Shown here: in pieces, positions 23,827-32,571 of the stretch
Numbering within the stretch: the stretch's first letter is position 1
Layout of the letters: each line of letters begins with the position of its first letter
Notes under the pieces: generated by a model
The model's database searches: none
What the model was told of the DNA's origin: nothing
What the model saw: only the letters and a program-made list of their open reading frames with translations
Assembly (NCBI GenBank): GCA_014360015.1
Contig: JACIYJ010000009.1
Span: 62,001 to 126,000, forward strand
Length of the DNA: 64,000 nucleotides
Reading direction: 5' to 3'
Source of the DNA: Candidatus Aminicenantota bacterium
Lineage (GTDB): Bacteria; Acidobacteriota; Aminicenantia; Aminicenantales; Saccharicenantaceae
Position numbers and translations under genes: made by a program

Positions 23827-25890
23827 ATGGAAAAGAAAATAAAAGAATATCTGGAAAAAAACAAAAAGCCTGTCAGCTTGAACCGGCTGATAAAGGCCCT
23901 CAATCTCAACAAAAAAGAAAGAAGAAAATTAGCCGGAACCTTAAATTATCTGGAGAAAAAAGGAATCCTGAAAATCATGGGAGACAGGATACTCAGAGTA
24001 TCTCAAGCTCAGCTGTTAAGGGGTACCTTCTCTCTGAATCCACGGGGATTCGGTTTTGTCACTCCAGAGACTCCTGACTACGGCTCTCAGGACATCTTCA
24101 TCCCGCCCCATCAGACCGCCGGCGCGGTTACCGGCGACCTGGTCGAAGTCTTAATCAGAGAAAAGGGTCGTCAGGGCAAGCCCGAAGGTCGGATAGTCAG
24201 AATCCTGAAAAAAGCCAGGACCTCACTCTACGGAGTTTTTCTGGAAATCAATTATCAACCATATGCCTTGCCCATGGACACTCTGTTTGAAGAACCGCTG
24301 CCCATTAAACTCAAGGCCCGGAAAAAACCAAAACCCGGGCAAATTGTGGAAATCGACCGGACTTCCTTAGAGCTCGTCCGGGTACTCGGTTATCAGGACG
24401 AACCAGGAGTGGACCTGAAAGTGGTTATCAACCAGCATAACTTGCCTGATGAATTTTCAAAGGAAGCTCTGGAAGAAGCAGCTTCTATGCCAGATGAACC
24501 CCAACCTGAGGACCTTCAGGACCGAGTTGATTACCGAAACTGGACCACCGTAACCATTGATGGAGAAAAAGCCCAGGACTTCGACGATGCCGTCAGCATC
24601 AAGAAACTATCAAACGGCAATTTTCTCCTTGGCGTCCACATCGCCGATGTTTCGCATTATGTGCGGCCGGGTTCAGCTTTAGACCGAGATGCCTATCTTC
24701 GAGGGACAAGCGTCTATTTCCCGGACCTGACCCTGCCGATGCTCCCTGAAAAGCTGTCCAACAATCTTTGCAGCCTTAGGCCAAGGGTCCCGAGGCTGAC
24801 CGTGTCAGTCATAATGGAGATTGACCGGAAAGGAAATGTGGTTAAAGCCAATTTTCATCCATCGGTCATCAAGACCGTGGAACGCCTGACTTATACCTCG
24901 GTCTTCAAGATTTTTCAGGGCGACTCTGAAGAGCAGAAGCGGTATCAGCACATCCTATCCGACCTGTTCACTATGAGAGAACTGGCCCAGATTCTTAAAG
25001 CCCGGCGCTTGAAACAGGGCAGCCTGGATTTTGACCTTTTAGAGCCGGAACTTGTTTATCAGGAAGGTCTGCTGACGGCAGTCATGCCATCTGAACGCAA
25101 TGAAGCTCATTGTCTGATTGAAGAGTTCATGCTGGCAGCCAATGTGGCTGTAGCCAATTATCTCACCGACTTAAACTATCCCTGTCTTTACCGGGTGCAC
25201 CCGGCACCGGCTCGCTCAGATTTAGAAAAACTCAGAAACCTGCTGGTGCATTTCGGGATCCAGCTCCCCAGGGCCAGCCAGATTAAGTCCTCCGACCTGC
25301 AAAAGGTCATCGAAAGTTTTAAAGGTCAGCCCGAAGAAAAATTCATCACCATTCAGGTGTTGAGGTCTTTAAAGCTGGCCGTTTATTCAGAAGAAAATTG
25401 TGGCCATTTTGGATTAGCTCAGACTGCCTACACCCATTTTACTTCACCCATCAGACGTTATCCTGATCTGGTGATTCACCGGCTGCTGAAAAGAGCCCTG
25501 GCTGGAAGAAAGCCCAGGCCGCTACCCTTAGCTGAAATTGCCCTGCATTGTTCTCAGCGGGAGCGAATCGCTGATGAAGCCGAAAGATCCCTCATCGAAT
25601 GGCGGATTCTGCGGCTCCTTAAGAATAAGCTTGGCGAAGAGTTTAGCGGGATGATTACTGACATTAACCGGGCCGGGCTGGTGGTGGAACTGGATGATTA
25701 TTTTATTGATGGTCTTATTCCCTATTCGGCTCTTGGAGATGATTATTTTCTCAAAAAAAACGAGAAAACCCTCCGGGGCCGGAAAACAGGCGCTACTTTC
25801 TCCTTAGGCGATAAAGTCAGGGTGGTGCTGGTCAGTTGCAACCCGATCCTGAAAAAAGTTGAATTTGTTCTTGGAAATCAGGCAGATTAA
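23827..25890 (+). CDS. rnr: Ribonuclease R (RNB-family 3'-5' exoribonuclease)
   Basis: RNase R degrades structured RNA from the 3' end. The 687-residue protein starts with a winged-helix segment (KPVSLNRLIKAL). Cold-shock-type domains follow (GFGFVTPETPDYGSQDIFIP). The RNB catalytic core keeps its metal-binding aspartates in GEKAQDFDDAVSI and includes YTHFTSPIRRYPDLVIHR. An S1 domain ends the protein, without the long basic tail of E. coli RNase R. AAAAGGG lies just upstream of the ATG. The next gene begins 22 bases after the stop. Confidence 0.93.
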   Translation: MEKKIKEYLEKNKKPVSLNRLIKALNLNKKERRKLAGTLNYLEKKGILKIMGDRILRVSQAQLLRGTFSLNPRGFGFVTPETPDYGSQDIFIPPHQTAGAVTGDLVEVLIREKGRQGKPEGRIVRILKKARTSLYGVFLEINYQPYALPMDTLFEEPLPIKLKARKKPKPGQIVEIDRTSLELVRVLGYQDEPGVDLKVVINQHNLPDEFSKEALEEAASMPDEPQPEDLQDRVDYRNWTTVTIDGEKAQDFDDAVSIKKLSNGNFLLGVHIADVSHYVRPGSALDRDAYLRGTSVYFPDLTLPMLPEKLSNNLCSLRPRVPRLTVSVIMEIDRKGNVVKANFHPSVIKTVERLTYTSVFKIFQGDSEEQKRYQHILSDLFTMRELAQILKARRLKQGSLDFDLLEPELVYQEGLLTAVMPSERNEAHCLIEEFMLAANVAVANYLTDLNYPCLYRVHPAPARSDLEKLRNLLVHFGIQLPRASQIKSSDLQKVIESFKGQPEEKFITIQVLRSLKLAVYSEENCGHFGLAQTAYTHFTSPIRRYPDLVIHRLLKRALAGRKPRPLPLAEIALHCSQRERIADEAERSLIEWRILRLLKNKLGEEFSGMITDINRAGLVVELDDYFIDGLIPYSALGDDYFLKKNEKTLRGRKTGATFSLGDKVRVVLVSCNPILKKVEFVLGNQAD

Positions 25891-25912
25891 ATCCGATGAG
25901 CTGAGGTCAGAA

Positions 25913-27007
25913 ATGAAGCTATACGAAACCAACTTTTTTGCCCTGGCCGATAAATCTATTCTGTCACCCGGAAAACAATCAGAAGGCTTTATCAAAATTT
26001 CTGGCAGAAAATACCCGGCCAGTTTAAGATCGACCAGAATAATCTCCCGGATTCATAACTGCCCTTATCTTTCAGTTAAAGCCTGCTTACCTCGGGAAGT
26101 CCGATGGAGTGAAAGACTGACAGTCCAGCTTGAAAATTCGGAGCCGGATTTTGAGCTGAGGGTGGTCTATCCTGAAGCCGACAGGCTCAAAAAACAGAAA
26201 GAGGAAAAACTCGTGGTTCTGCTTGATAGATTTTCGGGGTCAGCTGAACAGATGCTCCTGGCTCTCACCGATGAAGCCGGAATAAGAGGGGTGCGTCAGG
26301 AAGAGATTCTTCAATTCTGCCAGCTCAAACCGGATGAGCTGCAAAAGCTGGCCATGAACTTGGAAAAGGAAGGTCAGCTCTACATTCTGGAATTTTCACC
26401 CCTTTTTCTGCTCAGCCAGAGGAGCTTTGAATTCTTAACCCAGAAGATACTCAATTATCTCCAGAGTTATCATCAAAAGAGACCCCAGGAACTCGGGGTT
26501 CCTATTAAAAAGCTTAAAGACCGATTTTCTCTGCCGAAGCAGATTTTGCTCCTGGCTCTAAATCGCCTGGCAAAGGCCGGGCAGGTGGTGTTCGATGAGG
26601 AAACGGCAGCCTTAGCCGGCTTTCAGACAAAACTTTCCACTGAAGAAGATGAAGTGATGAAGGCTATCGAAAAATTATTGCTAGAAGAAAAATTTTCTTC
26701 CTCTTCCTTTGATGAACTGGTTAAAAAATTTAAAATCCATCCCACCCGGCTGAACACTATGCTCGACCTGCTGCTTCAAAAAAAGAAAATCGTCCAGAGT
26801 AAAGATGGCTTCATTCTTCACTCTGAATGGCTGGAACATTTGAAGAATCAGCTGGCTGAGATGAAGAGAAAAGGCAAGACCGAGCTGACGGTCGGGGAAT
26901 TCAAAAAGATGACCGGCCTGACTCGAAAATTCGCCATTCCGCTTCTGGAATTTCTGGATGAATTAGGCCTGACTAAGAGACTGGGACCGAAAAGACTAAT
27001 CCTTTGA
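25913..27007 (+). CDS. SelB-type C-terminal winged-helix protein lacking the GTPase domain
   Basis: In normal SelB, four C-terminal winged helices bind the SECIS hairpin of selenoprotein mRNA while an N-terminal EF-Tu-like GTPase carries Sec-tRNA. This 364-residue protein has only the second half. Residues about 110-170 look like winged helix 1, 185-245 like winged helix 2 (SYHQKRPQELGVP resembles the family's yH..P...G), 255-310 like 3, and 320-364 are a clear winged helix 4 (GLTRKFAIPLLEFLDELG, then TKRLGPKR). Residues 1-105 may form a beta-barrel; no GTP-binding motif is present. ATG 25913 has GAGG 8 bases upstream; a longer frame from 25859 overlaps rnr. It could be a split SelB subunit or a repurposed RNA-binding paralogue. 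Confidence 0.75.
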   Translation: MKLYETNFFALADKSILSPGKQSEGFIKISGRKYPASLRSTRIISRIHNCPYLSVKACLPREVRWSERLTVQLENSEPDFELRVVYPEADRLKKQKEEKLVVLLDRFSGSAEQMLLALTDEAGIRGVRQEEILQFCQLKPDELQKLAMNLEKEGQLYILEFSPLFLLSQRSFEFLTQKILNYLQSYHQKRPQELGVPIKKLKDRFSLPKQILLLALNRLAKAGQVVFDEETAALAGFQTKLSTEEDEVMKAIEKLLLEEKFSSSSFDELVKKFKIHPTRLNTMLDLLLQKKKIVQSKDGFILHSEWLEHLKNQLAEMKRKGKTELTVGEFKKMTGLTRKFAIPLLEFLDELGLTKRLGPKRLIL

Positions 27008-27051
27008 GCCGGATAAGCCTGCCAGAAATTACCGACTCCCGTTTTTAATCC

Positions 27052-27076
27052 AATTCCTACTAATTTAGTAGGAATT
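27052..27076. terminator. Perfect 11-bp hairpin between convergent genes
   Basis: AATTCCTACTA (27052-27062) is followed by loop ATT and a perfect complement (27066-27076). It lies between the ends of the SelB-like gene and the minus-strand 708-residue gene, where a bidirectional terminator is expected. Neither side has a clean run of T directly after the stem, so intrinsic termination is uncertain. Confidence 0.35.
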
Positions 27077-27092
27077 AGCTGATCACGGTCTT

Positions 27093-29219
27093 TTATTTCT
27101 TTTCTTCCTTCTCTTCTTCTTTCTGTTCTTCTTTCTGTTCAGGCTTCTTTTTGCTCAAAGCTGATTTCAGCATTTCGGCAAAGAAACCGAACTTGGGTTC
27201 TTCTTTGGTCGCTTCGAGCTCGACATGAATGGCTTCTTCTTCTACTTCGCCACCTTCTTCCAGCTCTTCTTCCTGAGCCTTCAGGGCTTCCAGGGCCTCT
27301 ATTTCCGATTCTTCTTCGACAATCTTCTCTTCTATCACCCGCCGTTCACTTTTCCGCGGCTTGGGACCCTTTTCCTCGCCTTTGCCTTTTTTCTTTTTGG
27401 GCGGTTTTTCCTTCTCTTTCTCTTTTTCTTTTTTGAGAGGCTCAAGTTTGACCTGAATTTCCGGTTCCGGCTCTTCTCTCTTAACTTCTTCTTCAACTGC
27501 TTCCTCGATTTTTTCCTGTTCAGGCAGTTCGACTCCCGGAGTTTCAGCCTGAGTTTCTTCGGCCTGAGCTTCGGCAGTCTCAGTCTCACCCGCGGCCAGT
27601 TGTTCGGCCAGAGATTCCAGCAGTGAGATTTCAACCTTTTCCGCTTCTTCTGCTGGAACTTCTTTTGGTTCTAAGGCTTCTTGATAGATGAACAGACCTT
27701 CTTTCTTTTCAGATGCTATGAATTCGGGCGCATTGTTTAGAATGTACTCGACATCTTCCGCTGTGGTGGCTTTAAGCAGGTCGGCCATATGATAGGCTCT
27801 CATGAAGTGGAGAGATTTGGTATTCCCTGTAAGCTCGGGAGTCTTAAACAGTTTCACTAGAAGCTGCCTCAGGTCAAGTTTCTCACAGTCTTCATAAAGG
27901 GTCAGAAGTTTTTCCACCACTTCCCGTTCCAGGTAGATGCTCTTATTGGGCATGGCTAAAGTGAAAGCTTCTTCCGGGCTCAACTGAAATCGGCCACGGC
28001 TCGAGTCATACTCCAATTTTATGGTAGCGATTTTCTTTTTGGACTTTTTAATCCAGAAGGTGAATTGCTCTGGCCCCTTTTTATCCAGGGTCAGGCTGGT
28101 GCCCTGGGGAATATTGTTGGTCCTGAAATAATCAGCCAGGCCCAGGAGATAATTCCCCTCAGGATAGTAATAGACGGTATAGACTTTTCCGTCTTCATCA
28201 TCTACCAGCTGATATTCACGAGAATCAAATTCCCGAGTCAAGCTTTTTGGGATGCGGACCGCGCCGGATAGAATTTCCCGCCAGGTCAGATAAACTTTAA
28301 CCGGGAAATTATCGACTCTGGTATACTGTAACCCCTCAGCTTCACCGAGGTCAGGCACAGGAGCTAACGGACTGGAGATCGGCAGACCTTCGGGCAGGCT
28401 ATTCAACACACTCTTGAGATGCCATTTGCCCCAGTCCTTGGTCGACAGACAGATGAATTCTTTCCGATATTTCTTTTCCAGAATGAAGCTCAGGCTGAGA
28501 CAGTAAAGCTCAAACAGGTCCGAAGAAGGTTCCAGGTTGAAATGTCTTCTGACCAGGTTTTGAGTTGATTCAGAAGCAGTGGAAGCTGAAAGCTCCTGAG
28601 AAATCTCTTTAATCTTCTCTTCCGGAATTTCAACTCTCTTTGAACTCAGCTGCCAGTAATCATTCCAGCTAAAGAAGTTGGGCGAACTGGAGAGAGATTT
28701 CCGCAGATTTCTCTCCAGAGTTTTCAGGTCCTTTTCAGTCATCGGCAGTTCGGTCAGCCGTGGATCCTGCTCCTGTTCAAGAACTTTTGGCTCCAGACCT
28801 TTGCCTTCAAGGTTGGATGGCAACAGAACCTGAGTCCTGGTCTTCTTCATATAGTCGACGTACCGGCGAAAAACTCCTCCGCCTGAATAATCCACTTCGA
28901 GCATTTCACAGTTGAAGCTTGGATAATTGATTTTGTTAATTACCTTTAAGACCACTCCACCCTGAAAATGCTCGGTGACTTTGCTGCCTACTTGGAGGTT
29001 TTCATCATATTCTTTGTAAATATAATCTCCAACCTCATAGCGGGCGTAGGGATCATAGATCTTCACCGGCTGGTTGCGCTGGCTGGCTGTCTTCTCGAAA
29101 GCCAGCTTTTCAGCCAGCTCAGCTGTGGATAGAGGACGGTTAGTCCGAATTAATTCCTGTTCAACTACAGCCATATCTTCAGGAGTTATGGCTGTAATTT
29201 TTAAATTCTCTCTTTCCAT
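27093..29219 (-). CDS. Large protein of unknown function with Glu/Lys-rich C-terminal third
   Basis: I do not recognise this 708-residue protein. Residues about 12-45 (VEQELIRTNRPLSTAELAEK) resemble a helix-turn-helix of the HARE type. Residues about 58-130 (YEVGDYIYKEYDENLQVGSK, FQGGVVLKV) resemble a small beta-barrel like those in CarD/KOW or Tudor-like domains. A folded middle region runs to about residue 500. From about 510 onward the chain is low complexity, dominated by E, K, P and A, with basic blocks such as KKKKGKGEEKG, and is probably disordered. The start lies 3 bases after the ornithine carbamoyltransferase stop, so it is the last gene of that operon. A nucleic-acid-binding role is an inference from composition only. 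Confidence 0.65.
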   Translation of the reverse strand: MERENLKITAITPEDMAVVEQELIRTNRPLSTAELAEKLAFEKTASQRNQPVKIYDPYARYEVGDYIYKEYDENLQVGSKVTEHFQGGVVLKVINKINYPSFNCEMLEVDYSGGGVFRRYVDYMKKTRTQVLLPSNLEGKGLEPKVLEQEQDPRLTELPMTEKDLKTLERNLRKSLSSSPNFFSWNDYWQLSSKRVEIPEEKIKEISQELSASTASESTQNLVRRHFNLEPSSDLFELYCLSLSFILEKKYRKEFICLSTKDWGKWHLKSVLNSLPEGLPISSPLAPVPDLGEAEGLQYTRVDNFPVKVYLTWREILSGAVRIPKSLTREFDSREYQLVDDEDGKVYTVYYYPEGNYLLGLADYFRTNNIPQGTSLTLDKKGPEQFTFWIKKSKKKIATIKLEYDSSRGRFQLSPEEAFTLAMPNKSIYLEREVVEKLLTLYEDCEKLDLRQLLVKLFKTPELTGNTKSLHFMRAYHMADLLKATTAEDVEYILNNAPEFIASEKKEGLFIYQEALEPKEVPAEEAEKVEISLLESLAEQLAAGETETAEAQAEETQAETPGVELPEQEKIEEAVEEEVKREEPEPEIQVKLEPLKKEKEKEKEKPPKKKKGKGEEKGPKPRKSERRVIEEKIVEEESEIEALEALKAQEEELEEGGEVEEEAIHVELEATKEEPKFGFFAEMLKSALSKKKPEQKEEQKEEEKEEKK

Positions 29220-29222
29220 TGC

Positions 29223-30143
29223 TTACTTTTTCCTCATCAAAAGCATCATTATAACTTTCTGAACATGCAACCTGTTTTCTGCCTGGTCATAGACTATGGA
29301 ATTTGGCGAATCGATGACTTCATCGGTCACCTCTTCACCTCTATGAGCCGGCAGACAGTGCATGAAATAGGCATCGGCCTTGGCCTTAGAGAAAAGCTCC
29401 TTGTTGACCTGGTAAGGAGCGAAAATTTTCTTCCGGATTTCTTTCTCGGCTTCCTGGCCCATCGAAGCCCAGACATCAGTATACACTGCATCTGCTCCGC
29501 TGACTGCTTCTACCGGGTCGTTGGTAATCGTCAGTTCAAAGCCCGTATCTTTGCCATCTTCTTTAGCCCAGGCCACAATCTCAGGCTTTGGTTCATAACC
29601 GGCCGGAGTAGCCACGGCCATTTTTATCCCGGCCTTAGCTGCGGCCAGCATCAGGCTGTGGCAAACATTGTTGCCATCGCCGACATAAGCCAGCTTCAAC
29701 CCGGAGAAGCTGCCTCTTTTTTCCCTCAGGGTGAAAAAATCAGCCATGGCCTGACAGGGATGGAGCAGGTCAGTCAGAGCATTGATTACCGGAATTCTGG
29801 TGCTTTCAGCCAGTTCCAGAACGATGTTATGGCCAAAAGTTCTGATCATAATCCCATCAACCCAGCGTTCCAGATTTTTACCGATATCGCGGACTCCTTC
29901 TCTTGTACCCATCTGGATGTCGGAAGGAGCTAAGTAAACAGCTTCGCCACCGAGTTGGAGCATGCCGACTTCAAAAGTCATCCTGGTGCGGAGGGATGGC
30001 TTCTGGAAAATCATGGCCAGAATTTTATCTTTAAGGACTTTTCGGTATTTGCCCGGGTTTTTCTTCATCTTTTCAGTCATGTCCATGATTTCATGGAACT
30101 CATAGACTGTCAGGTCATGAATGGTGATGAAATCTTTTTTCAT
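29223..30143 (-). CDS. argF: Ornithine carbamoyltransferase
   Basis: This enzyme interconverts ornithine plus carbamoyl phosphate with citrulline plus phosphate. Motifs in order: carbamoyl-phosphate loop KPSLRTRMTFE (Leu where Thr is usual), HPCQAMADFFT, the ornithine-binding VWASMGQE, and MHCLPAHRGEEV. The length of 306 residues is normal. Its ATG overlaps the carbamate kinase stop by 4 bases, so the two are coupled. With carbamate kinase next door and no other arg genes, a catabolic role (arcB-like, making ATP from citrulline) is more likely than arginine synthesis, but the sequence alone does not decide this. Confidence 0.92.
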   Translation of the reverse strand: MKKDFITIHDLTVYEFHEIMDMTEKMKKNPGKYRKVLKDKILAMIFQKPSLRTRMTFEVGMLQLGGEAVYLAPSDIQMGTREGVRDIGKNLERWVDGIMIRTFGHNIVLELAESTRIPVINALTDLLHPCQAMADFFTLREKRGSFSGLKLAYVGDGNNVCHSLMLAAAKAGIKMAVATPAGYEPKPEIVAWAKEDGKDTGFELTITNDPVEAVSGADAVYTDVWASMGQEAEKEIRKKIFAPYQVNKELFSKAKADAYFMHCLPAHRGEEVTDEVIDSPNSIVYDQAENRLHVQKVIMMLLMRKK

Positions 30144-31126
30144 GCTTGTCCTCCAATTTCTATGATTGGTTTTTCTGACACCCCGGCCACTATCCGCGTT
30201 CCGGAGCGATTAATCAGCGCCGCTTTCAGATGGCTGGCCGAGGTGATGAGAACTTCTTTCCCGCCGGCTTCGATGTATTCGATGGCAGCTTTGATTTTTG
30301 GTCCCATCGAACCCGGCGGAAACTGGCCTTCAGCTAAGTATTTTTTGGCTTCCTCCACGGTGATTATCGGGAGAGGCTTCTGGTCAGGTTTGCCAAAATT
30401 GTAATAGACCCTATCTATTCCAGTCAGGATGATGAAAAGCTCAGCTCCAACTTCCCTGGCCAGCAAGCTGGCGGCATAATCTTTGTCAATAACCGCTTCC
30501 ACTCCTTCATAAAGACCGCGGCTGTTGATAATTACAGGGATACCACCACCGCCGGCAGCGATCACCACCCGCCCCGACATTACCAGATCGCGAATAATCC
30601 ATTTGGGGACAATGTCGATGGGCTTGGGTGATGGCACCACTTTACGATAACCGCGGCCCGCATCTTCCACCATCGTCCACTTTTTTTGCCGCATCAATTG
30701 CTGTGCCCGAAACTTCGGATAGAAAGGTCCAACCGGCTTGGTTGGCTTCTGGAAAGCCGGGTCATCTTTATCCACCACTACCTGGGTGATGACCGTGGCT
30801 ACATCTTTATCAATAGAGTTACGGCGCAGCTCATTGATGATGGCTTTCTCCAGCATGAAACCCATGCTGCCTTCGGTCATGGCATCGCAGACATCCAGAG
30901 TAAAGGGCGGAATCTTATTGGAAGCTTCTTCCATCTGAATCAGCAGGTTGCCCACCTGAGGGCCATTGCCGTGGACGACAATCAGTTCATAGCCCTTCTT
31001 GATGATCTGGACCATCATCTCGGCGGCTTTCTGGGCATTGCGCATCTGTTCTTCCTGCAGACCTTTCTGGTTCTCAGGCAGGATGGCGTTGCCGCCGAAA
31101 GCAATCAGGGCTACTCTCGTTCTCAT
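30140..31126 (-). CDS. arcC: Carbamate kinase
   Basis: Carbamate kinase makes ATP from carbamoyl phosphate and ADP and releases ammonia and CO2. The amino-acid-kinase fold is clear: ALIAFGGNAIL at the start, VVHGNGPQVGNLL near residue 50, AAGGGGIPV near 190, and KDYAASLLA and ILTGIDRVYYNF in the nucleotide-binding half. The length of 328 residues is typical for arcC. It is the middle gene of an operon with the COG2403 protein upstream and ornithine carbamoyltransferase downstream. No arginine deiminase is present here, so citrulline would have to arise another way, or the pathway runs from another carbamoyl donor. Confidence 0.94.
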   Translation of the reverse strand: MRTRVALIAFGGNAILPENQKGLQEEQMRNAQKAAEMMVQIIKKGYELIVVHGNGPQVGNLLIQMEEASNKIPPFTLDVCDAMTEGSMGFMLEKAIINELRRNSIDKDVATVITQVVVDKDDPAFQKPTKPVGPFYPKFRAQQLMRQKKWTMVEDAGRGYRKVVPSPKPIDIVPKWIIRDLVMSGRVVIAAGGGGIPVIINSRGLYEGVEAVIDKDYAASLLAREVGAELFIILTGIDRVYYNFGKPDQKPLPIITVEEAKKYLAEGQFPPGSMGPKIKAAIEYIEAGGKEVLITSASHLKAALINRSGTRIVAGVSEKPIIEIGGQA

Positions 31127-31178
31127 TTTTACCTTTTATTCGTTTCTCTTATTTCTTGACTTTTAATTTAATTTCTGA

Positions 31179-32483
31179 TCAAAAATCTTTCAACACAGTT
31201 TTCAGATTGGGGGTGCCAATCTCCTCAAGCTCATAGCGAACTCTGAGCATCGGCTTGTTAACTTTGATTACCCGGTTCAGGTCGATCGGGGTGGCGCTGA
31301 CTACCAGATCACAGTCAATCTTGTTGATAGTAGCAGCCAGCTCTTTCATCTGTTTTTCACCGTAACCCATAGCCGGTAGAACTTTGTCCAGATGGTCGTA
31401 CTTCTCAAAAGTCTTCTTGATGCTGCCCACGGCGTAGGGTCTGGGGTCGATGATTTCGGCGGCGCCGTATTTCTGAGCAGCCACGATGCCGGCCCCATAG
31501 CGCATACCACCGTGGGTCAGAGTTGGACCATCCTCGATCACCAGCACTCTCTTGCCGGTAATCTGTGAACCATCTTCCACGATGATGGGCGAATTAGCTT
31601 TGATGACTTTAGCCTTAGGATTAATCTTCTTGATGTTGTCCATGACTAATTTGACTTTTTCTTCGTCAGCAGTATCCAGCTTGTTGACCACATAGACATC
31701 AGCCCGCCGGAAGTTAGTCTCGCCCGGATGATAGGTGAGTTCATGTCCGGCCCGATGCGGATCAACCACTACGATTTCCAGGTCTGATTTGTAGAACGGA
31801 AAATCGTTGTTACCACCATCCCAGATAATAACATCCGCTTCTTTTTCAGCCTGTTTCAGGATGGCACCGTAGTCAACTCCAGCGTAGACCACGATGCCGT
31901 TGTCGATGTGCGGTTCGTACTCTTCTCTTTCCTCAATGGTGCATTCATAACGGTCGAGGTCTTCATAGGTGGCAAATCGTTGGACCTTTTGCTTGACCAG
32001 GTCGCCATAGGGCATAGGATGTCTGACGACCACCACCCGGTGACCCTTGGCTTTCAGGGTCAGGGCAACTTTTCTGGTAGTCTGACTCTTTCCTGAACCC
32101 GTCCTTACCGCACAAATGGAAACAACCGGTTTGCGGCTCTTAATCATGGTGTCGTTGGGTCCGAGCAGGACAAAATTGGCTCCAGCCGCCAGGACCTGTG
32201 AGGCTTTATGCATGACATACTCATGGGAAACATCGCTGTAAGCAAAGTGAACTTCGTCCACTTTGTAAGTCTTGATGAGATCGGTCAGCTCTTCTTCTGA
32301 ATAGATGGGGATTCCTTTAGGATAGAGCTTTCCAGCTAAGGCAGCAGGATACTTCCGGCCTTCAATGTCAGGGATCTGAGTGGCAGTGAAAGCTACTACT
32401 TTATAATTGGCATTGTCCCGGAAATAGACGTTAAAATTGTGGAAATCTCTCCCAGCCGCTCCCATGATGATAACTTTCTTCAT
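31179..32483 (-). CDS. COG2403-type P-loop protein (cyclic 2,3-diphosphoglycerate synthetase-like)
   Basis: This 434-residue protein has an N-terminal Rossmann-like part (KKVIIMGAAGRDFHNFN) and a P-loop NTPase core with ICAVRTGSGKSQTTRK near residue 130 and VIIWDGGNNDFPF near 210. NKLD near 263 resembles a G4 motif. It matches a family annotated as predicted GTPase or cyclic 2,3-diphosphoglycerate synthetase in COG2403. Members often sit beside carbamate kinase and ornithine carbamoyltransferase, as here, which argues that the bacterial versions work in carbamoyl phosphate or ureido metabolism rather than in diphosphoglycerate synthesis. That is inference. AAAGGAGAAAGAGG precedes the ATG. Confidence 0.8.
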   Translation of the reverse strand: MKKVIIMGAAGRDFHNFNVYFRDNANYKVVAFTATQIPDIEGRKYPAALAGKLYPKGIPIYSEEELTDLIKTYKVDEVHFAYSDVSHEYVMHKASQVLAAGANFVLLGPNDTMIKSRKPVVSICAVRTGSGKSQTTRKVALTLKAKGHRVVVVRHPMPYGDLVKQKVQRFATYEDLDRYECTIEEREEYEPHIDNGIVVYAGVDYGAILKQAEKEADVIIWDGGNNDFPFYKSDLEIVVVDPHRAGHELTYHPGETNFRRADVYVVNKLDTADEEKVKLVMDNIKKINPKAKVIKANSPIIVEDGSQITGKRVLVIEDGPTLTHGGMRYGAGIVAAQKYGAAEIIDPRPYAVGSIKKTFEKYDHLDKVLPAMGYGEKQMKELAATINKIDCDLVVSATPIDLNRVIKVNKPMLRVRYELEEIGTPNLKTVLKDF

Positions 32484-32541
32484 TCCTCTTTCTCCTTTAA
32501 ATTAGATTTCTATATTAGCCAAAACTAAAAAATAAGATATA

Positions 32542-32571
32542 AGTATAGCAAAAAAAGGTGGTTAAAGTCTA
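32542..32571 (-). promoter_or_regulatory. Possible promoter of the COG2403-arcC-argF operon
   Basis: On the minus strand, TAGACT (32566-32571) is followed by 18 bases and TATACT (32542-32547). This is the best pair in the AT-rich stretch before the operon; the predicted leader is about 50 bases. Spacing and -35 are both imperfect. Confidence 0.35.

Noticed and set aside
27225-27634. Long plus-strand frame with Phe/Leu-rich translation and another minus-strand frame opposite the Glu/Lys-rich gene
   Set aside because: Both are shadows of the low-complexity GAA/AAG codons of the 708-residue gene.
29265-30404. Plus-strand frames opposite argF and arcC
   Set aside because: The minus-strand genes show intact catalytic motifs over the same DNA; the opposite frames have none.
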